From NCBI GenBank assembly GCA_934098435.1, contig CAKOOV010000015.1:1-30464 (forward strand): DNA of 30,464 nucleotides. Direction: 5' to 3'. The DNA is from an uncultured Bacilli bacterium (lineage in GTDB: Bacteria > Bacillota_I > Bacilli_A > RF39 > UBA660). The position numbers were made by a program, and so were the translations under genes. Below, in pieces: positions 15,311 to 24,015 of this stretch (the first letter of the stretch is position 1; each line of letters begins with the position of its first letter). A model generated the notes under the pieces. It was not told where the DNA came from. It worked only from the letters and a program-made list of their open reading frames with translations, and did no database searches.

Positions 15311-15390
15311 ATTTAGAGACAATTGGCTCTAAATTATTGCAGAAAGACCTTAGGCTTTCTGTAACATCATGAGATATTAAGCTCATGATG
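15311..15390. repeat. Triple-hairpin element, copy A
   Basis: Three hairpins in a row, each with a perfect stem and an 8-nt loop. Hairpin 1: ATTTAGAG/CTCTAAAT (15311-15318, 15327-15334), loop ACAATTGG. Hairpin 2: CAGAAAG/CTTTCTG (15340-15346, 15355-15361), loop ACCTTAGG. Hairpin 3: CATCATGAG/CTCATGATG (15365-15373, 15382-15390), loop ATATTAAG. It lies between mutL and miaA inside the operon. Sister copies are at 24381, 28330 and 30316. Confidence 0.85.
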
Positions 15391-15392
15391 AC

Positions 15393-17165
15393 TTAAACTA
15401 CTCTTTTGAACATTTTTTCTATTTCATAAGTTGTAAAATTAATAATTGTAGGTCTTCCATGAGGACAATTAAATGGGTTATTACATTTTCTTAATTTATT
15501 TATTATTTCTTCTTGTGCTTCTCTTGTTATTCTTGTATTAGCTTTGACACTCATTTTACAGCTTATTAATGCCGCTAATGAATTATTGAATTTAGCTAGA
15601 CTAAAATCATTACCTTTATTTACTATTTCTTCTATTATTCTTCTTATTATCTTCTCTTCATTTCCTTTAGGAAACCATGTTGGATGAGATATTATTCTAA
15701 ATGAGTTTATTCCAAATTCTTCTATGTCAATATTATATGATTTTATTATGTCTAATCTTTCTTTTGCAATAATAAATTCGTTATTTGGAAGTTCTATTAT
15801 AATTGGTATTAATGGAGATATAACATCATTATTGGGATGTGATAAAAGATATGAATTTTTTTCATAATTTATTCTTTCCTCCGCAGCATGCTGATCAATT
15901 AGATATATTCCTCTTTCATTTTCACAAACAATATATGTACCTAAGGCTAGTCCTATAGGATATAACTCAGGTAGAGTTTCTTTTGGTCTTTCCTCTATAT
16001 ATATTGGTTCTTCTTCTTTATCAAGTTCATTATTTGGTTCATAATTAAAGTTTACAAGATTAGTTAATTTTTGTTTATCTAGAAGAGACGGTTCTTCACT
16101 TATACTATTTCTTTCTAAATTTAAACTTAGATTTTCATACTTTATTGGAGATTCAGTTTTTACCTCTATTTTAGGTATAAGTAATTTGTTTCTTATTGTT
16201 TTATTTATTTCTTCACTTATCATTGTTCTTAGATCTTCAAAATTACTAAATTTTATATCTTGTTTTGATGGGTGAATATTTACATCTACTAAAATTGGAT
16301 CCGCTGATATTTTTATTACTACTATTGGGTAACGTGTATCTTCTTTGAATGATGAATATGCTTCGTTTATAATTTTGTTTAAGTATTGATTTTTTATTAC
16401 TCTTCCGTTTACTAAAACTGTCATATGATTTCTACTTGAACGATTTACTTCAGGAAGGGAGATATATCCTGTTACTTCATAGTCGTCATTTGATACTTCT
16501 ATTGGTAACATTTTCTTAGCTATATCTAATCCATATATTGATTTTATTACTTTTAATAGATTGCCACTACCATCTGTATTTAATAATTCTTTTTCATCAT
16601 TTGTTAAAATGAATTTTACTTCTGGATAAGATAGGGCCATTTTATTTATGTATTCTGTTACATTTGCTAACTCAGCATAGGGACTAGAAAGATGTTTTAA
16701 TCTAGCAGGTGTATTATAAAATAAATTGGTAACTGTTATTTGGGTTCCTATTCTTCCTTCAGATGGTTTGTTTTCTAATATTTTTCCACCTTTTATATGA
16801 ATCATTGTTCCTGTGTCATCTTGGCAGGTTTTTAATACTACATCGGATACTGCTGCGATAGAAGGAAGAGCTTCTCCTCTAAAGCCTAATGAATTTATGT
16901 TAAATAAATCATCATCTGTATATAATTTACTTGTAGCGTGTCTTTGAAAGGCTAAAGGGGCATCTTCTTTATTCATACCTATACCGTTATCTGTTACTTT
17001 TATTTCTCTTAGTCCTGCTTCTTTTAGCTCTATTTTTACTATGCTTGCTTTGGCATCTATAGAATTTTCTACTAGTTCTTTAACGATTGATACTACTTTT
17101 TCTACTACTTCTCCTGCGGCTATTTTATTTGATAATAGTTCATTCATTACTCTTATTTTATTCAT
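15393..17165 (-). CDS. mutL: DNA mismatch repair protein MutL
   Basis: 590-residue mismatch repair protein. The N-terminal GHKL ATPase has NKIAAGEVVEKV, the KELVENSIDA box, DNGIGM and GFRGEALPSIA. The C-terminal dimerisation domain carries the endonuclease motif DQHAAEER (from Asp424) and CPHGRP (from Cys567), so this is the nicking type of MutL found in organisms without MutH. The start is ATG at 17165 with GAGGTG upstream; the ATG overlaps the end of truB by 8 nt. mutS, the usual neighbour, is not in the window. mutL here follows truB and precedes miaA. Confidence 0.96.
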   Translation of the reverse strand: MNKIRVMNELLSNKIAAGEVVEKVVSIVKELVENSIDAKASIVKIELKEAGLREIKVTDNGIGMNKEDAPLAFQRHATSKLYTDDDLFNINSLGFRGEALPSIAAVSDVVLKTCQDDTGTMIHIKGGKILENKPSEGRIGTQITVTNLFYNTPARLKHLSSPYAELANVTEYINKMALSYPEVKFILTNDEKELLNTDGSGNLLKVIKSIYGLDIAKKMLPIEVSNDDYEVTGYISLPEVNRSSRNHMTVLVNGRVIKNQYLNKIINEAYSSFKEDTRYPIVVIKISADPILVDVNIHPSKQDIKFSNFEDLRTMISEEINKTIRNKLLIPKIEVKTESPIKYENLSLNLERNSISEEPSLLDKQKLTNLVNFNYEPNNELDKEEEPIYIEERPKETLPELYPIGLALGTYIVCENERGIYLIDQHAAEERINYEKNSYLLSHPNNDVISPLIPIIIELPNNEFIIAKERLDIIKSYNIDIEEFGINSFRIISHPTWFPKGNEEKIIRRIIEEIVNKGNDFSLAKFNNSLAALISCKMSVKANTRITREAQEEIINKLRKCNNPFNCPHGRPTIINFTTYEIEKMFKRVV

Positions 17166-18033
17166 TTTGCACCTCAATCATTTTATATGGCTTTGCTTTA
17201 TTGTTTTCTATATTTTTGTAGATAGCTATTTCTTTTCCGTCTTTATCTACTAAAAGGGATAGTTCTTCTTCAAAGAATTTATCTAATATCATACCATTTT
17301 TTACTTGTTTTAATTTTTTGTCATCTATTTTGGTTATTTTTATATTGGGAAGGGCTTCTTTAATGGTTAATAATTTATAATTATCTTTTTGGATATCTTC
17401 TAATGTGAATGCGTCTTCTAATAAAAAGGGGCCTTGTTTTGTTCTTATTAGTTCTTTCATAGTTCCATATGTAGATAATTTATATGCTATATCTCTGATT
17501 AGACTTCTTATATATGTTCCTTTACTTACTTCACATTTCATAGTAAATTCTATTATATCTTCTTTATATATTGGTCCTTCTAATAGGGATATTGAATATA
17601 TTTCTACTATTTTACTTGGAGGAGTTATTTGGATATTACTTCTGGCATATTCATATAATTTGCGGCCATTTACTTTGACTGCTGAATACATTGGTACTTC
17701 TTGATTGTATTTTCCTACAAAGCTATTTAATACTTTTATTAATTTATCTTTATCTACTTTTGGTATATTTCTTTTTATTTCTTTACCAGTAATATCTAAC
17801 ATATCTGTTTCATAGCCTAATATTACTTTAGCTATATATTCTTTTTTTTCAGATGTTAACAGTTCGGATATTTTTAATGCTCTACCAATAGGAACTACTA
17901 ATAAGCCTTCGGCGATGGGATCTAATGTACCTGTATGGCCAACTTTTTTGGTATTAAATTTTTTTGATATTATATTTACGATATCTCTACTGGTATAACC
18001 TTTTGGTTTATTTACTACTAAAACTCCATTCAT
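17158..18033 (-). CDS. truB: tRNA pseudouridine-55 synthase
   Basis: 291 residues. It converts U55 in the T loop of tRNAs to pseudouridine. Catalytic Asp38 lies in VGHTGTLDPIAEGLLVV. NKPKGYTSRDIV, MYSAVKVNGRKLYEYAR and CSKGTYIRSL-like (here CEVSKGTYIRSLIRDI) boxes are present. The C-terminal PUA-like tail is short. The start ATG at 18033 lies 26 nt inside the end of nrnA; the 3' end overlaps mutL. The rbfA-nrnA-truB order is the usual Bacillota arrangement. Confidence 0.95.
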   Translation of the reverse strand: MNGVLVVNKPKGYTSRDIVNIISKKFNTKKVGHTGTLDPIAEGLLVVPIGRALKISELLTSEKKEYIAKVILGYETDMLDITGKEIKRNIPKVDKDKLIKVLNSFVGKYNQEVPMYSAVKVNGRKLYEYARSNIQITPPSKIVEIYSISLLEGPIYKEDIIEFTMKCEVSKGTYIRSLIRDIAYKLSTYGTMKELIRTKQGPFLLEDAFTLEDIQKDNYKLLTIKEALPNIKITKIDDKKLKQVKNGMILDKFFEEELSLLVDKDGKEIAIYKNIENNKAKPYKMIEVQNE

Positions 18034-18961
18034 TGACTCTTTTACCTACTTCCTCTAATATTTGGGTTCTTATTTCATTATATGGCATGTCCACTGTTAC
18101 TCCGGCGGAATATATATGACCACCACCACCAAATAATTTTGTTATTTCGTTTACATTTATATTTTTACTACGAAGTGATATTCTTGTTTCTTCTTTATAT
18201 TTTCTTAAGAATATAGATACTTCTACTACGTCTATTTCTAATGGAATATTTACTAGAATACCGCAGTCATTTTGATCTACGCCAGTATTTATCATATCTT
18301 CTTCAGTTATATATGATATTGCTATTTTATCATTTTGATAGAACTCTAAATTATTTAGATATATTTGTTTAATATTGAACTGATTTCTAGTTATTGTTCT
18401 TAAAACTTTGTCATATAAAGATGATATATTTACTATTTTACTTAACTCTTCGGCCATGACAAATGTACTTGGTAATACATCTTGATGAGAAAAACCTCCG
18501 GTATCTGTAAGAAGTCCAGTCACTAGGGCTTCTCCTAATTCCTTTGTTATTTTTATATTTAATTTTTTTACTATATCATACACAACTTGACAGCAAGATG
18601 GTCGCTCTTCGACTAAATTTTCATCTCCATACATGGTGTTACTAATATGATGGTCAATTACATATTTTCTTTTTACTCTACTTAAAATATTACTTGGATC
18701 ATTTACTCTATCAATGGTTGCTGTATCTAATATAATAGCGGTATCATAATCTTTATTGCTTTCTTCTTTGATATCTTGAAAGCCCTCTAGAAAGTTAAAT
18801 CTTTTTGGTGGCTTATTAATTACTATATCTACTTCTTTACCTAATTTAGTTAAGATATAATACATAGATAAGGTACTACCTATAGCATCACCATCGGGAT
18901 TATTATGACAAAGTAAAACAATATTATTGCTACTTTGTATTTTGTCAATAATATTGTTCAT
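18008..18961 (-). CDS. nrnA: DHH family phosphoesterase, NrnA-type (nano-RNase / pAp phosphatase)
   Basis: 317-residue bifunctional DHH-DHHA1 protein that degrades very short RNAs and 3'-phosphoadenosine 5'-phosphate. The metal motifs are HNNPDGDAIGS (residues 19-29), the AIILDTA stretch with a catalytic Asp, and DHHISN. The DHHA1 domain ends with GGGGHIYSAGV. Start ATG at 18961 with GGAGGAG upstream, formed by the last codons of rbfA. It sits between rbfA and truB, as in B. subtilis relatives. Confidence 0.92.
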   Translation of the reverse strand: MNNIIDKIQSSNNIVLLCHNNPDGDAIGSTLSMYYILTKLGKEVDIVINKPPKRFNFLEGFQDIKEESNKDYDTAIILDTATIDRVNDPSNILSRVKRKYVIDHHISNTMYGDENLVEERPSCCQVVYDIVKKLNIKITKELGEALVTGLLTDTGGFSHQDVLPSTFVMAEELSKIVNISSLYDKVLRTITRNQFNIKQIYLNNLEFYQNDKIAISYITEEDMINTGVDQNDCGILVNIPLEIDVVEVSIFLRKYKEETRISLRSKNINVNEITKLFGGGGHIYSAGVTVDMPYNEIRTQILEEVGKRVNEWSFSSK

Positions 18962-18963
18962 AC

Positions 18964-19305
18964 TTACTCCTCCTTATTTATTTCATCTATTATTTTTTCT
19001 ATTTTGTTTCCATATTCTATTGATTCATCATAGACAAATGTTAATTCGGGCATTTTTCTTATTTCTACTTTATCAAATAATTTAGTGCGAATGAAATTAC
19101 TAGCTCTATTTAAAGCTTTAGTTACTTTTTCTCTATCTTCATCAATTAGATTGGTAAAATATACTTTGGCATAAGATAAATCGCTTGATATATCTACCGC
19201 TGTAATGGTAACGAATTTGATATCATCATCTTTTACTTCTTCATTTATTACTTTAGATATTTCTTCTGTAAAAATGCTACCTAATCTATCTAATTTTATA
19301 CTCAT
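18964..19305 (-). CDS. rbfA: Ribosome-binding factor A
   Basis: 113-residue KH-like protein needed for late maturation of the 30S subunit and the 5' end of 16S rRNA. DRLGSIFTEEISKVI, VTITAVDISSDLSYAKVYFT and IRTKLFDKVEIRKMPELTFVYDESIEYG follow the family closely. Start ATG at 19305 with AGGAGA. It normally follows infB directly or after ylxP; here two unrecognised genes lie between. Confidence 0.95.
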   Translation of the reverse strand: MSIKLDRLGSIFTEEISKVINEEVKDDDIKFVTITAVDISSDLSYAKVYFTNLIDEDREKVTKALNRASNFIRTKLFDKVEIRKMPELTFVYDESIEYGNKIEKIIDEINKEE

Positions 19306-19315
19306 GATAATTCTC

Positions 19316-19654
19316 CTATCTATGCTTTTTTGTTGGATTTTCTTTATATCTATCAGGAATATTATTTACTTTGATCATTGCATCTGCATAGATATAACTT
19401 TTTTTAAAGGTATGTGTATTAAGCATTTCTTCTTTTGTAAATACTTTAATAGCTCTATCATAGCCTTCTAAAAATGTATAGTCTTGATTAATTGGTTCTA
19501 TGTTATGAAAATATTCTGTAAAGCGGGCATGTTTTCCCATTTCTGCTAATAATCTTCCATGATTTTTTTCATTAGATGATAAATATATTTTTTCTTTTTC
19601 TAATTCTTCTTTTCTTTGAGCTTCTGCTACACTTTTAACATTATAAAAACGCAT
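19316..19654 (-). CDS. Unrecognised protein in the infB-rbfA interval (112 aa)
   Basis: I do not recognise this protein. It has 112 residues and begins MRFYNVKSVAEAQRKEEL, a likely helix with many Glu and Lys. Then comes a stretch with GRLLAEMGKHARFTEYFHN, and DYTFLEGYDRAIKVFTKEEM. The C-terminus is basic (ENPTKKHR). There is no signal peptide, membrane helix or cysteine pair. A good ribosome binding site (GAGGAGA) precedes ATG 19654. It is packed between rbfA (10 nt away) and another unknown gene (15 nt away), so it is cotranscribed with infB and rbfA. A ribosome- or tRNA-linked role is only a guess from position. Confidence 0.7.
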   Translation of the reverse strand: MRFYNVKSVAEAQRKEELEKEKIYLSSNEKNHGRLLAEMGKHARFTEYFHNIEPINQDYTFLEGYDRAIKVFTKEEMLNTHTFKKSYIYADAMIKVNNIPDRYKENPTKKHR

Positions 19655-19669
19655 GTTTTTTTCTCCTCT

Positions 19670-20191
19670 CTATTTTGATCTGTGGGAATTATATCCACGA
19701 AGATAATCACTATTATTTTTAACTATTTGTGGTAATTTTTCTATATTGATGTTTTCATCTTTGGAATCTCTTCTTCCAATATCAGAAAGTAAATCTTCTG
19801 GATATAGTTCTCCTACTAGGGATTCATCAATAGTTTTTCTTTCAATCGATCTTGCTATGGCTATAGTTAATCTTTCGGGTATTTTTCCTTCACATAATAT
19901 TGACATTATGGTATTTGCTATTTCGGTATAACCATAATTATATGATATTAGGTCATATTTACTTAATTCAGTTTCTGGAGATATGGTATTAATTCCAATA
20001 ATTCTACCTAGCATTCCATCTTCAATATATTTTCCATTACCTTTTGTTTCATAATTGATTTCTTTTTGTTTTTCTGCATTATGTTGTGTTTCAATTTGTC
20101 CCGCTTTCATTGAAAATACATCATTATGGTTTGGAGTTTTTTTGTTTTTAAATTTGTTTGAATAACATGTTGTTACTTCTATGTTTGTCAT
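19670..20191 (-). CDS. Unrecognised protein in the infB-rbfA interval (173 aa)
   Basis: I do not recognise this protein. It has 173 residues. The N-terminal 60 residues are polar and probably disordered. A more compact region follows: DGMLGRIIGINTISPETEL, NYGYTEIANTIMSILCEGKIPERLTIAIARSIER, and LYPEDLLSDIGRRDS. The C-terminus is DYLRGYNSHRSK. It is soluble, with no transmembrane segment. Its C-terminal GYNSHR recalls the GYDRA of the next gene, but I see no clear homology. ATG 20191 follows AAGGA; infB ends 20 nt upstream. Position inside the operon suggests a link to translation initiation or ribosome assembly, which is inference. Confidence 0.68.
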   Translation of the reverse strand: MTNIEVTTCYSNKFKNKKTPNHNDVFSMKAGQIETQHNAEKQKEINYETKGNGKYIEDGMLGRIIGINTISPETELSKYDLISYNYGYTEIANTIMSILCEGKIPERLTIAIARSIERKTIDESLVGELYPEDLLSDIGRRDSKDENINIEKLPQIVKNNSDYLRGYNSHRSK

Positions 20192-20211
20192 AATATTTTA
20201 TCCTTCTTTCT

Positions 20212-22320
20212 TTATTTTTTTATTTCTATTAGTTCATATGTTTCTAAAATATCGTTTTCTTTAATATCGTTAAAGTTTTCAATAGTTATACCACATTCTA
20301 AACCTTGTTTTACTTCTTTTGCTTGATCTTTTTCTCTAGCTAAAGACGCTATGATTGAATCATTTACAACAATACCATCTCTTATTACTCTGACTTTAGA
20401 GCCTCTTTTAATGACTCCTGATGTTACATATGATCCTGCTATAGTACCTACTTTAGAAAATTTGAATAGTTTTCTTACTTCTGCTGTACCTGTTACTTCT
20501 TCTTTATATTCTGGTTCTAGTTTTCCTTTAAGGGCGGCTTCCATTTCTTCAACGACTTTATAAATGATATTATATAGTCTTATATCTATTCCTTTATCTT
20601 TAGCTATTTCGACTATTTTATGTTCTGGCCTTATATTGAAACCAATTATGATAGCATCAGAAGCTTCCGCTAAAATAACATCACTTTCTGTTATGTTACC
20701 AATACCACTTCTAATAACATTTATTTTTATTCCTTCAACATCTAGTTTTAGTAATGAATTTTTTACTGCTTCCTCGCTACCTTTAACATCCGCTTTTAAA
20801 ATGATATTTATTTCTTTTTCGCCAGCTTCTTTTCTATTAAATAAGTCATCTAAAGATATTTTACTCTTTGGTTTGTTTTCTTTTTCTTTAGCGATTATTT
20901 TTCTTTCTTCCGCTACTTTCTTGGCTTTCTTTTCGTTTTCAAAAGCCATAAATTTATCTCCTGCTGAAGGACTTTCGGATAATCCTGTTATAGATACTGG
21001 CATAGAAGGTGATGCTTTTACTAAGTTTTCACCTCTATCATTTTTAAGAGTTCTTACTCTACCTGAGATAGTTCCTACAACAATTGGATCTCCTAATCTT
21101 AGAGTTCCATTTTCTATTAATAGGTTTGTTATTACTCCAGATGATTTATCTATTTTTGATTCAATAACAGTACCTGTTGCATATCTATCTGGATTGGCTT
21201 TTAACTGTTCTATCTCACTTATTAATAATATTCTCTCTAATAGGTCATCGATTCCTTCACCTGTTTTAGCGGAGATATTTACGAACATTACATCTCCACC
21301 CCATGCTTCTGGTTGAATTCCATTATTTGACATTTCTGTTAGAACTCTTTCAACATTGGCATCTGGTTTATCTATTTTATTTACCGCTACAATGATTGGT
21401 ACTTTGGCAGCTTTAGCATGATCTATTGCTTCTTTTGTTTGAGGCATTACACCATCATCTGCTGCTACTATTATTATAACAATATCAGTTATTTTAGCAC
21501 CTCTAGCACGCATTTCTGTAAATGCTGCATGGCCTGGAGTATCTATAAAAGTTATTTTTTTACCTTTATAGTCTATTTGATATGCTCCTATAGCTTGAGT
21601 TATTCCTCCAGCTTCACCTTCTGCAACACTGGTCTTTCTTATGGTATCTAAAAGTGTTGTTTTTCCATGGTCAACATGTCCCATAATGGTTACTACTGGC
21701 GGTCTTTCTATTAAATCTTCTTCTTTATCAGTTATTTCTAATTCTTCAAAGTTTACCTCGTCCACAGTGCTTTCTTTTTTTAGAGTTTTATTGTAATCTG
21801 ATACTATTATTTCTGCTGTATCAAAATCTAGTGAAGCGTTTATAGCCATCATAAGACCTAAGGCCATTAATTTTTTTATTATTTGTGCTGCTGGAACATT
21901 AAGAGATTCCGCTAATTGGGCTACAGTCATATCGTCTTTGTATAAAACAACATTATCCTCATTTTTAGCAGTATTTTCTTGTAGTTTTTCCTTGTGCTTA
22001 TACATTTCTTTTCTTTTTTCTTTGAAGTCATTTTTATTTGTAGGTTTAGTAGTCTTTTTCTTTTTAGTTTTATTTTCTTCTTTTATCTTATTCTCTTCAT
22101 AGGATTCTTCTATATCCTCAAAATCTTCTAAATCTTCAGTTTCTTCCTCTATTTCTTCGGATAGTTCTATATTTGCTAATTCGTTATCTAGGATTATGAT
22201 ATCATCATCAGAAAGCATGTCATCTTCTTTTGATACTTTGATATCTAGCTTGTTACATAATGCTAATACATCTTTTGTTGTTATTCCTACATCACTTGCA
22301 TATTCAGATACATTCATCAT
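20212..22320 (-). CDS. infB: Translation initiation factor IF-2
   Basis: 702-residue GTPase that places initiator tRNA on the 30S subunit. An N-terminal IF2N-like segment (MNVSEYASDVGITTKDVLAL) is followed by an acidic then lysine-rich linker, and a second IF2N domain (MTVAQLAESLNVPAAQII). The G domain has GHVDHGKTT from Gly214, DTPGHAAF, NKIDKPD and SAKTGEGIDDLL. Domains II-IV follow, ending with the fMet-tRNA binding C2 domain (KRGSKVRVIRDG...GLECGITIENFNDI). I choose ATG 22320 (the first of two adjacent ATGs) because AGGAGGTG lies just upstream; the frame is open three codons further. Confidence 0.97.
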   Translation of the reverse strand: MMNVSEYASDVGITTKDVLALCNKLDIKVSKEDDMLSDDDIIILDNELANIELSEEIEEETEDLEDFEDIEESYEENKIKEENKTKKKKTTKPTNKNDFKEKRKEMYKHKEKLQENTAKNEDNVVLYKDDMTVAQLAESLNVPAAQIIKKLMALGLMMAINASLDFDTAEIIVSDYNKTLKKESTVDEVNFEELEITDKEEDLIERPPVVTIMGHVDHGKTTLLDTIRKTSVAEGEAGGITQAIGAYQIDYKGKKITFIDTPGHAAFTEMRARGAKITDIVIIIVAADDGVMPQTKEAIDHAKAAKVPIIVAVNKIDKPDANVERVLTEMSNNGIQPEAWGGDVMFVNISAKTGEGIDDLLERILLISEIEQLKANPDRYATGTVIESKIDKSSGVITNLLIENGTLRLGDPIVVGTISGRVRTLKNDRGENLVKASPSMPVSITGLSESPSAGDKFMAFENEKKAKKVAEERKIIAKEKENKPKSKISLDDLFNRKEAGEKEINIILKADVKGSEEAVKNSLLKLDVEGIKINVIRSGIGNITESDVILAEASDAIIIGFNIRPEHKIVEIAKDKGIDIRLYNIIYKVVEEMEAALKGKLEPEYKEEVTGTAEVRKLFKFSKVGTIAGSYVTSGVIKRGSKVRVIRDGIVVNDSIIASLAREKDQAKEVKQGLECGITIENFNDIKENDILETYELIEIKK

Positions 22321-22332
22321 ATGTATCACCTC

Positions 22333-22593
22333 CTAATTATTTTTGATTACTTCTTCGATATTTTTATATACTTCTTCATCTATTTTAGTCTCTAAAACTC
22401 TTTCTAAAATCTTCTTTTCTTTGGCTTTTTTTAATACTTCAACATCTTTTTTTATGTATGCTCCTCTACCGGAAGATTTTCCAGTTATATCAAATGTGAC
22501 ATTGCCATCTTTATCTTTTACTATTCTAAGAAGTTCATTTTTTGGAAGTTGCTCTTTTGTTACAACGCATCTTCTTAGTGGTACTTTTTTCAT
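22333..22593 (-). CDS. ylxR: YlxR family RNA-binding protein
   Basis: 86-residue YlxR (DUF448) protein. The pattern MKKVPLRRCVVTKEQLPKNELLRIVKDKDG and GKSSGRGAYIKKD is characteristic: Arg-Arg-Cys and Gly-Arg-Gly-Ala-Tyr. YlxR proteins bind RNA; in some bacteria YlxR affects transcription or RNase P. Start ATG at 22593 overlaps the end of nusA by being 2 nt before its stop boundary; an in-frame extension to 22644 lies inside nusA and is not supported. The partner gene ylxQ (L7Ae-like), normally next, is missing. Confidence 0.9.
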   Translation of the reverse strand: MKKVPLRRCVVTKEQLPKNELLRIVKDKDGNVTFDITGKSSGRGAYIKKDVEVLKKAKEKKILERVLETKIDEEVYKNIEEVIKNN

Positions 22594-22594
22594 A

Positions 22595-23695
22595 TTATAA
22601 TCCTTCTTCTTGGCTATCTTCTTTCGTTGTATATACCACTTCATCTTCTAACATAGCACTTTCACTTTTTACTTCAATCTTATAATGAGTTAAACGAGAA
22701 GCTAATTTTACATTTTGGCCTTTTTTGCCTATTGCTAAGGATAGATTGTCATCTGGTACTACCGCTAAAGCTTCTTTTTTAGATTCATCTTTAATTGTTA
22801 CTTTAACATTTTTAGCAGGACTTAAGGCATTAGCTATAAATTTAGCTGGATCTTTGTCATATAAAACAACATCTATTTTTTCTCCACCTAATTCTTTTAA
22901 GACGTTAGCTATTCTTCTTCCTTTTTCTCCTATTATTGCTCCTAGAGGCTCTACATTAGCATATTCTGTATATACGGCTATTTTTGTTCTACTACCAGCA
23001 TCTCTAGCTACGGAATATAACATAACTGTTCCATCAGATAATTCTGGTATTTCTATTTCTAATAGTCTTTTTACAAATCCGTAATGGCTTCTAGAAAGCA
23101 TAATGAATGGTCCTTTTGGTCCTATTTCTAATTTTGATACATATACCTTAACTGATGAACCCATTACTAATTTTTCACCTGGTATTATTTGATCTTTTGG
23201 TAATATACCACTACTTCTACCTAAATCTACAAAATAGTTATTTTGGTCTTCTCTTTGAAGAGTACCAACCATTAATTCTCCTTCTTTGTCTTTGAATTCT
23301 TCAGAAATACTTTGTTTTTCAGCCTCTTTGATTTTTTGAACAACGATTTGTTTAGCTGTACCTGCTGCTACTCTACCGAAATCTTTAAGTGGTAGTTCTT
23401 TTCCTCTTATTGTTTCTCCTATTTCAATATCATCTACTATTTTTCTTGCGTCTTCTAATGATATTTCAGTTTCTTCATTTACTGGTTCTTCTACTACAGT
23501 TTTATAAGAATATAGTTTTATATCACCTGTTACTTCATCTACTTTAGCTTCAACATTTGGTATTCCTTCATTTTTCTTATATGCTGCTGCCATAGCTTGT
23601 TCCATTGCTTCTACTACTATTTGTTTATCTATTTTTTTCTCTTCAACAATTGCATTTAATGCTTTCATAAATTCTTTCATTTGTTTTGCATTCAT
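22595..23695 (-). CDS. nusA: Transcription termination/antitermination factor NusA
   Basis: 366 residues. An N-terminal RNA-polymerase binding domain (about 1-130) is followed by an S1 domain (GELMVGTLQREDQNNYFVDLG...), KH1 (IGEKGRRIANVLKELGGEKIDVV) and KH2 (DDNLSLAIGKKGQNVKLASRLTHYKIEVKS). Length matches Gram-positive NusA, which lacks the extra acidic repeats of E. coli. Start ATG at 23695, two bases after the rimP stop, with GAAGGGAAG upstream. It is the second gene of the operon. Confidence 0.96.
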   Translation of the reverse strand: MNAKQMKEFMKALNAIVEEKKIDKQIVVEAMEQAMAAAYKKNEGIPNVEAKVDEVTGDIKLYSYKTVVEEPVNEETEISLEDARKIVDDIEIGETIRGKELPLKDFGRVAAGTAKQIVVQKIKEAEKQSISEEFKDKEGELMVGTLQREDQNNYFVDLGRSSGILPKDQIIPGEKLVMGSSVKVYVSKLEIGPKGPFIMLSRSHYGFVKRLLEIEIPELSDGTVMLYSVARDAGSRTKIAVYTEYANVEPLGAIIGEKGRRIANVLKELGGEKIDVVLYDKDPAKFIANALSPAKNVKVTIKDESKKEALAVVPDDNLSLAIGKKGQNVKLASRLTHYKIEVKSESAMLEDEVVYTTKEDSQEEGL

Positions 23696-23697
23696 TT

Positions 23698-23949
23698 TTA
23701 TCTTCCCTTCTCTTTTGTAGATACATCTAAAATGTATGATTCTTTAATTAAATCTGCTTCATCTAGTAATGGATTAATAATATTTGTTACTTCAACACAT
23801 TTGTCAATATCAATTATTTCATCTCTATCTATTACTATTCTTAGAAATAAGTTATTATCTTCTTTTTCTAATTTTACAGAATCAATAAATACTCCTTCTG
23901 CCTCTACATCTTTCTCTAATAATTTTCTTACTTTGCCTTCTATAGTCAT
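23698..23949 (-). CDS. rimP: RimP reduced to its N-terminal domain
   Basis: 83 residues, compared with about 150 for normal RimP, the factor for 30S maturation. The N-terminal alpha/beta domain is complete: EAEGVFIDSVKLEKEDNNLFLRIVIDRD, DIDKCVEVTNIINPLLD and the start of the conserved YxLEVSSPG box. There it reads YILDVSTKEKGR and stops (TAA). The C-terminal SH3-like domain is absent, and nusA begins two bases after the stop, so no room remains for a hidden second part. The start ATG at 23949 has GGAGGAAATA upstream. It is the first gene of the nusA operon, the normal place for rimP. Confidence 0.82.
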   Translation of the reverse strand: MTIEGKVRKLLEKDVEAEGVFIDSVKLEKEDNNLFLRIVIDRDEIIDIDKCVEVTNIINPLLDEADLIKESYILDVSTKEKGR

Positions 23950-23974
23950 TATTTCCTCCTATTTAATATATATA

Positions 23975-24001
23975 AAAGAGTGGATTTTTATGCCACTCTT
24001 T
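23975..24001 (-). promoter_or_regulatory. Leader hairpin upstream of rimP-nusA
   Basis: AAAGAGTGG (23975-23983) and CCACTCTTT (23993-24001) form a perfect 9-bp stem with a 9-nt loop. On the minus strand it falls in the 5' leader between promoter and ribosome binding site and is followed by TTATATATATT, only a weak T-run. From memory, rimP genes of Bacillota often carry a GAGTGG-type hairpin in their leader, thought to act as an attenuator; here it may be a weak terminator or an RNA-binding site. Confidence 0.6.
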
Positions 24002-24015
24002 CTCAAGACAGTTAT

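Noticed and set aside
20564..21316. Plus-strand open frame of 250 codons
   Set aside because: It is antisense to infB, whose protein is fully recognisable, and its translation is Ile/Ser/Leu-rich with no family; several other long plus-strand frames over sigG, truB and mutL are the same kind of shadow.
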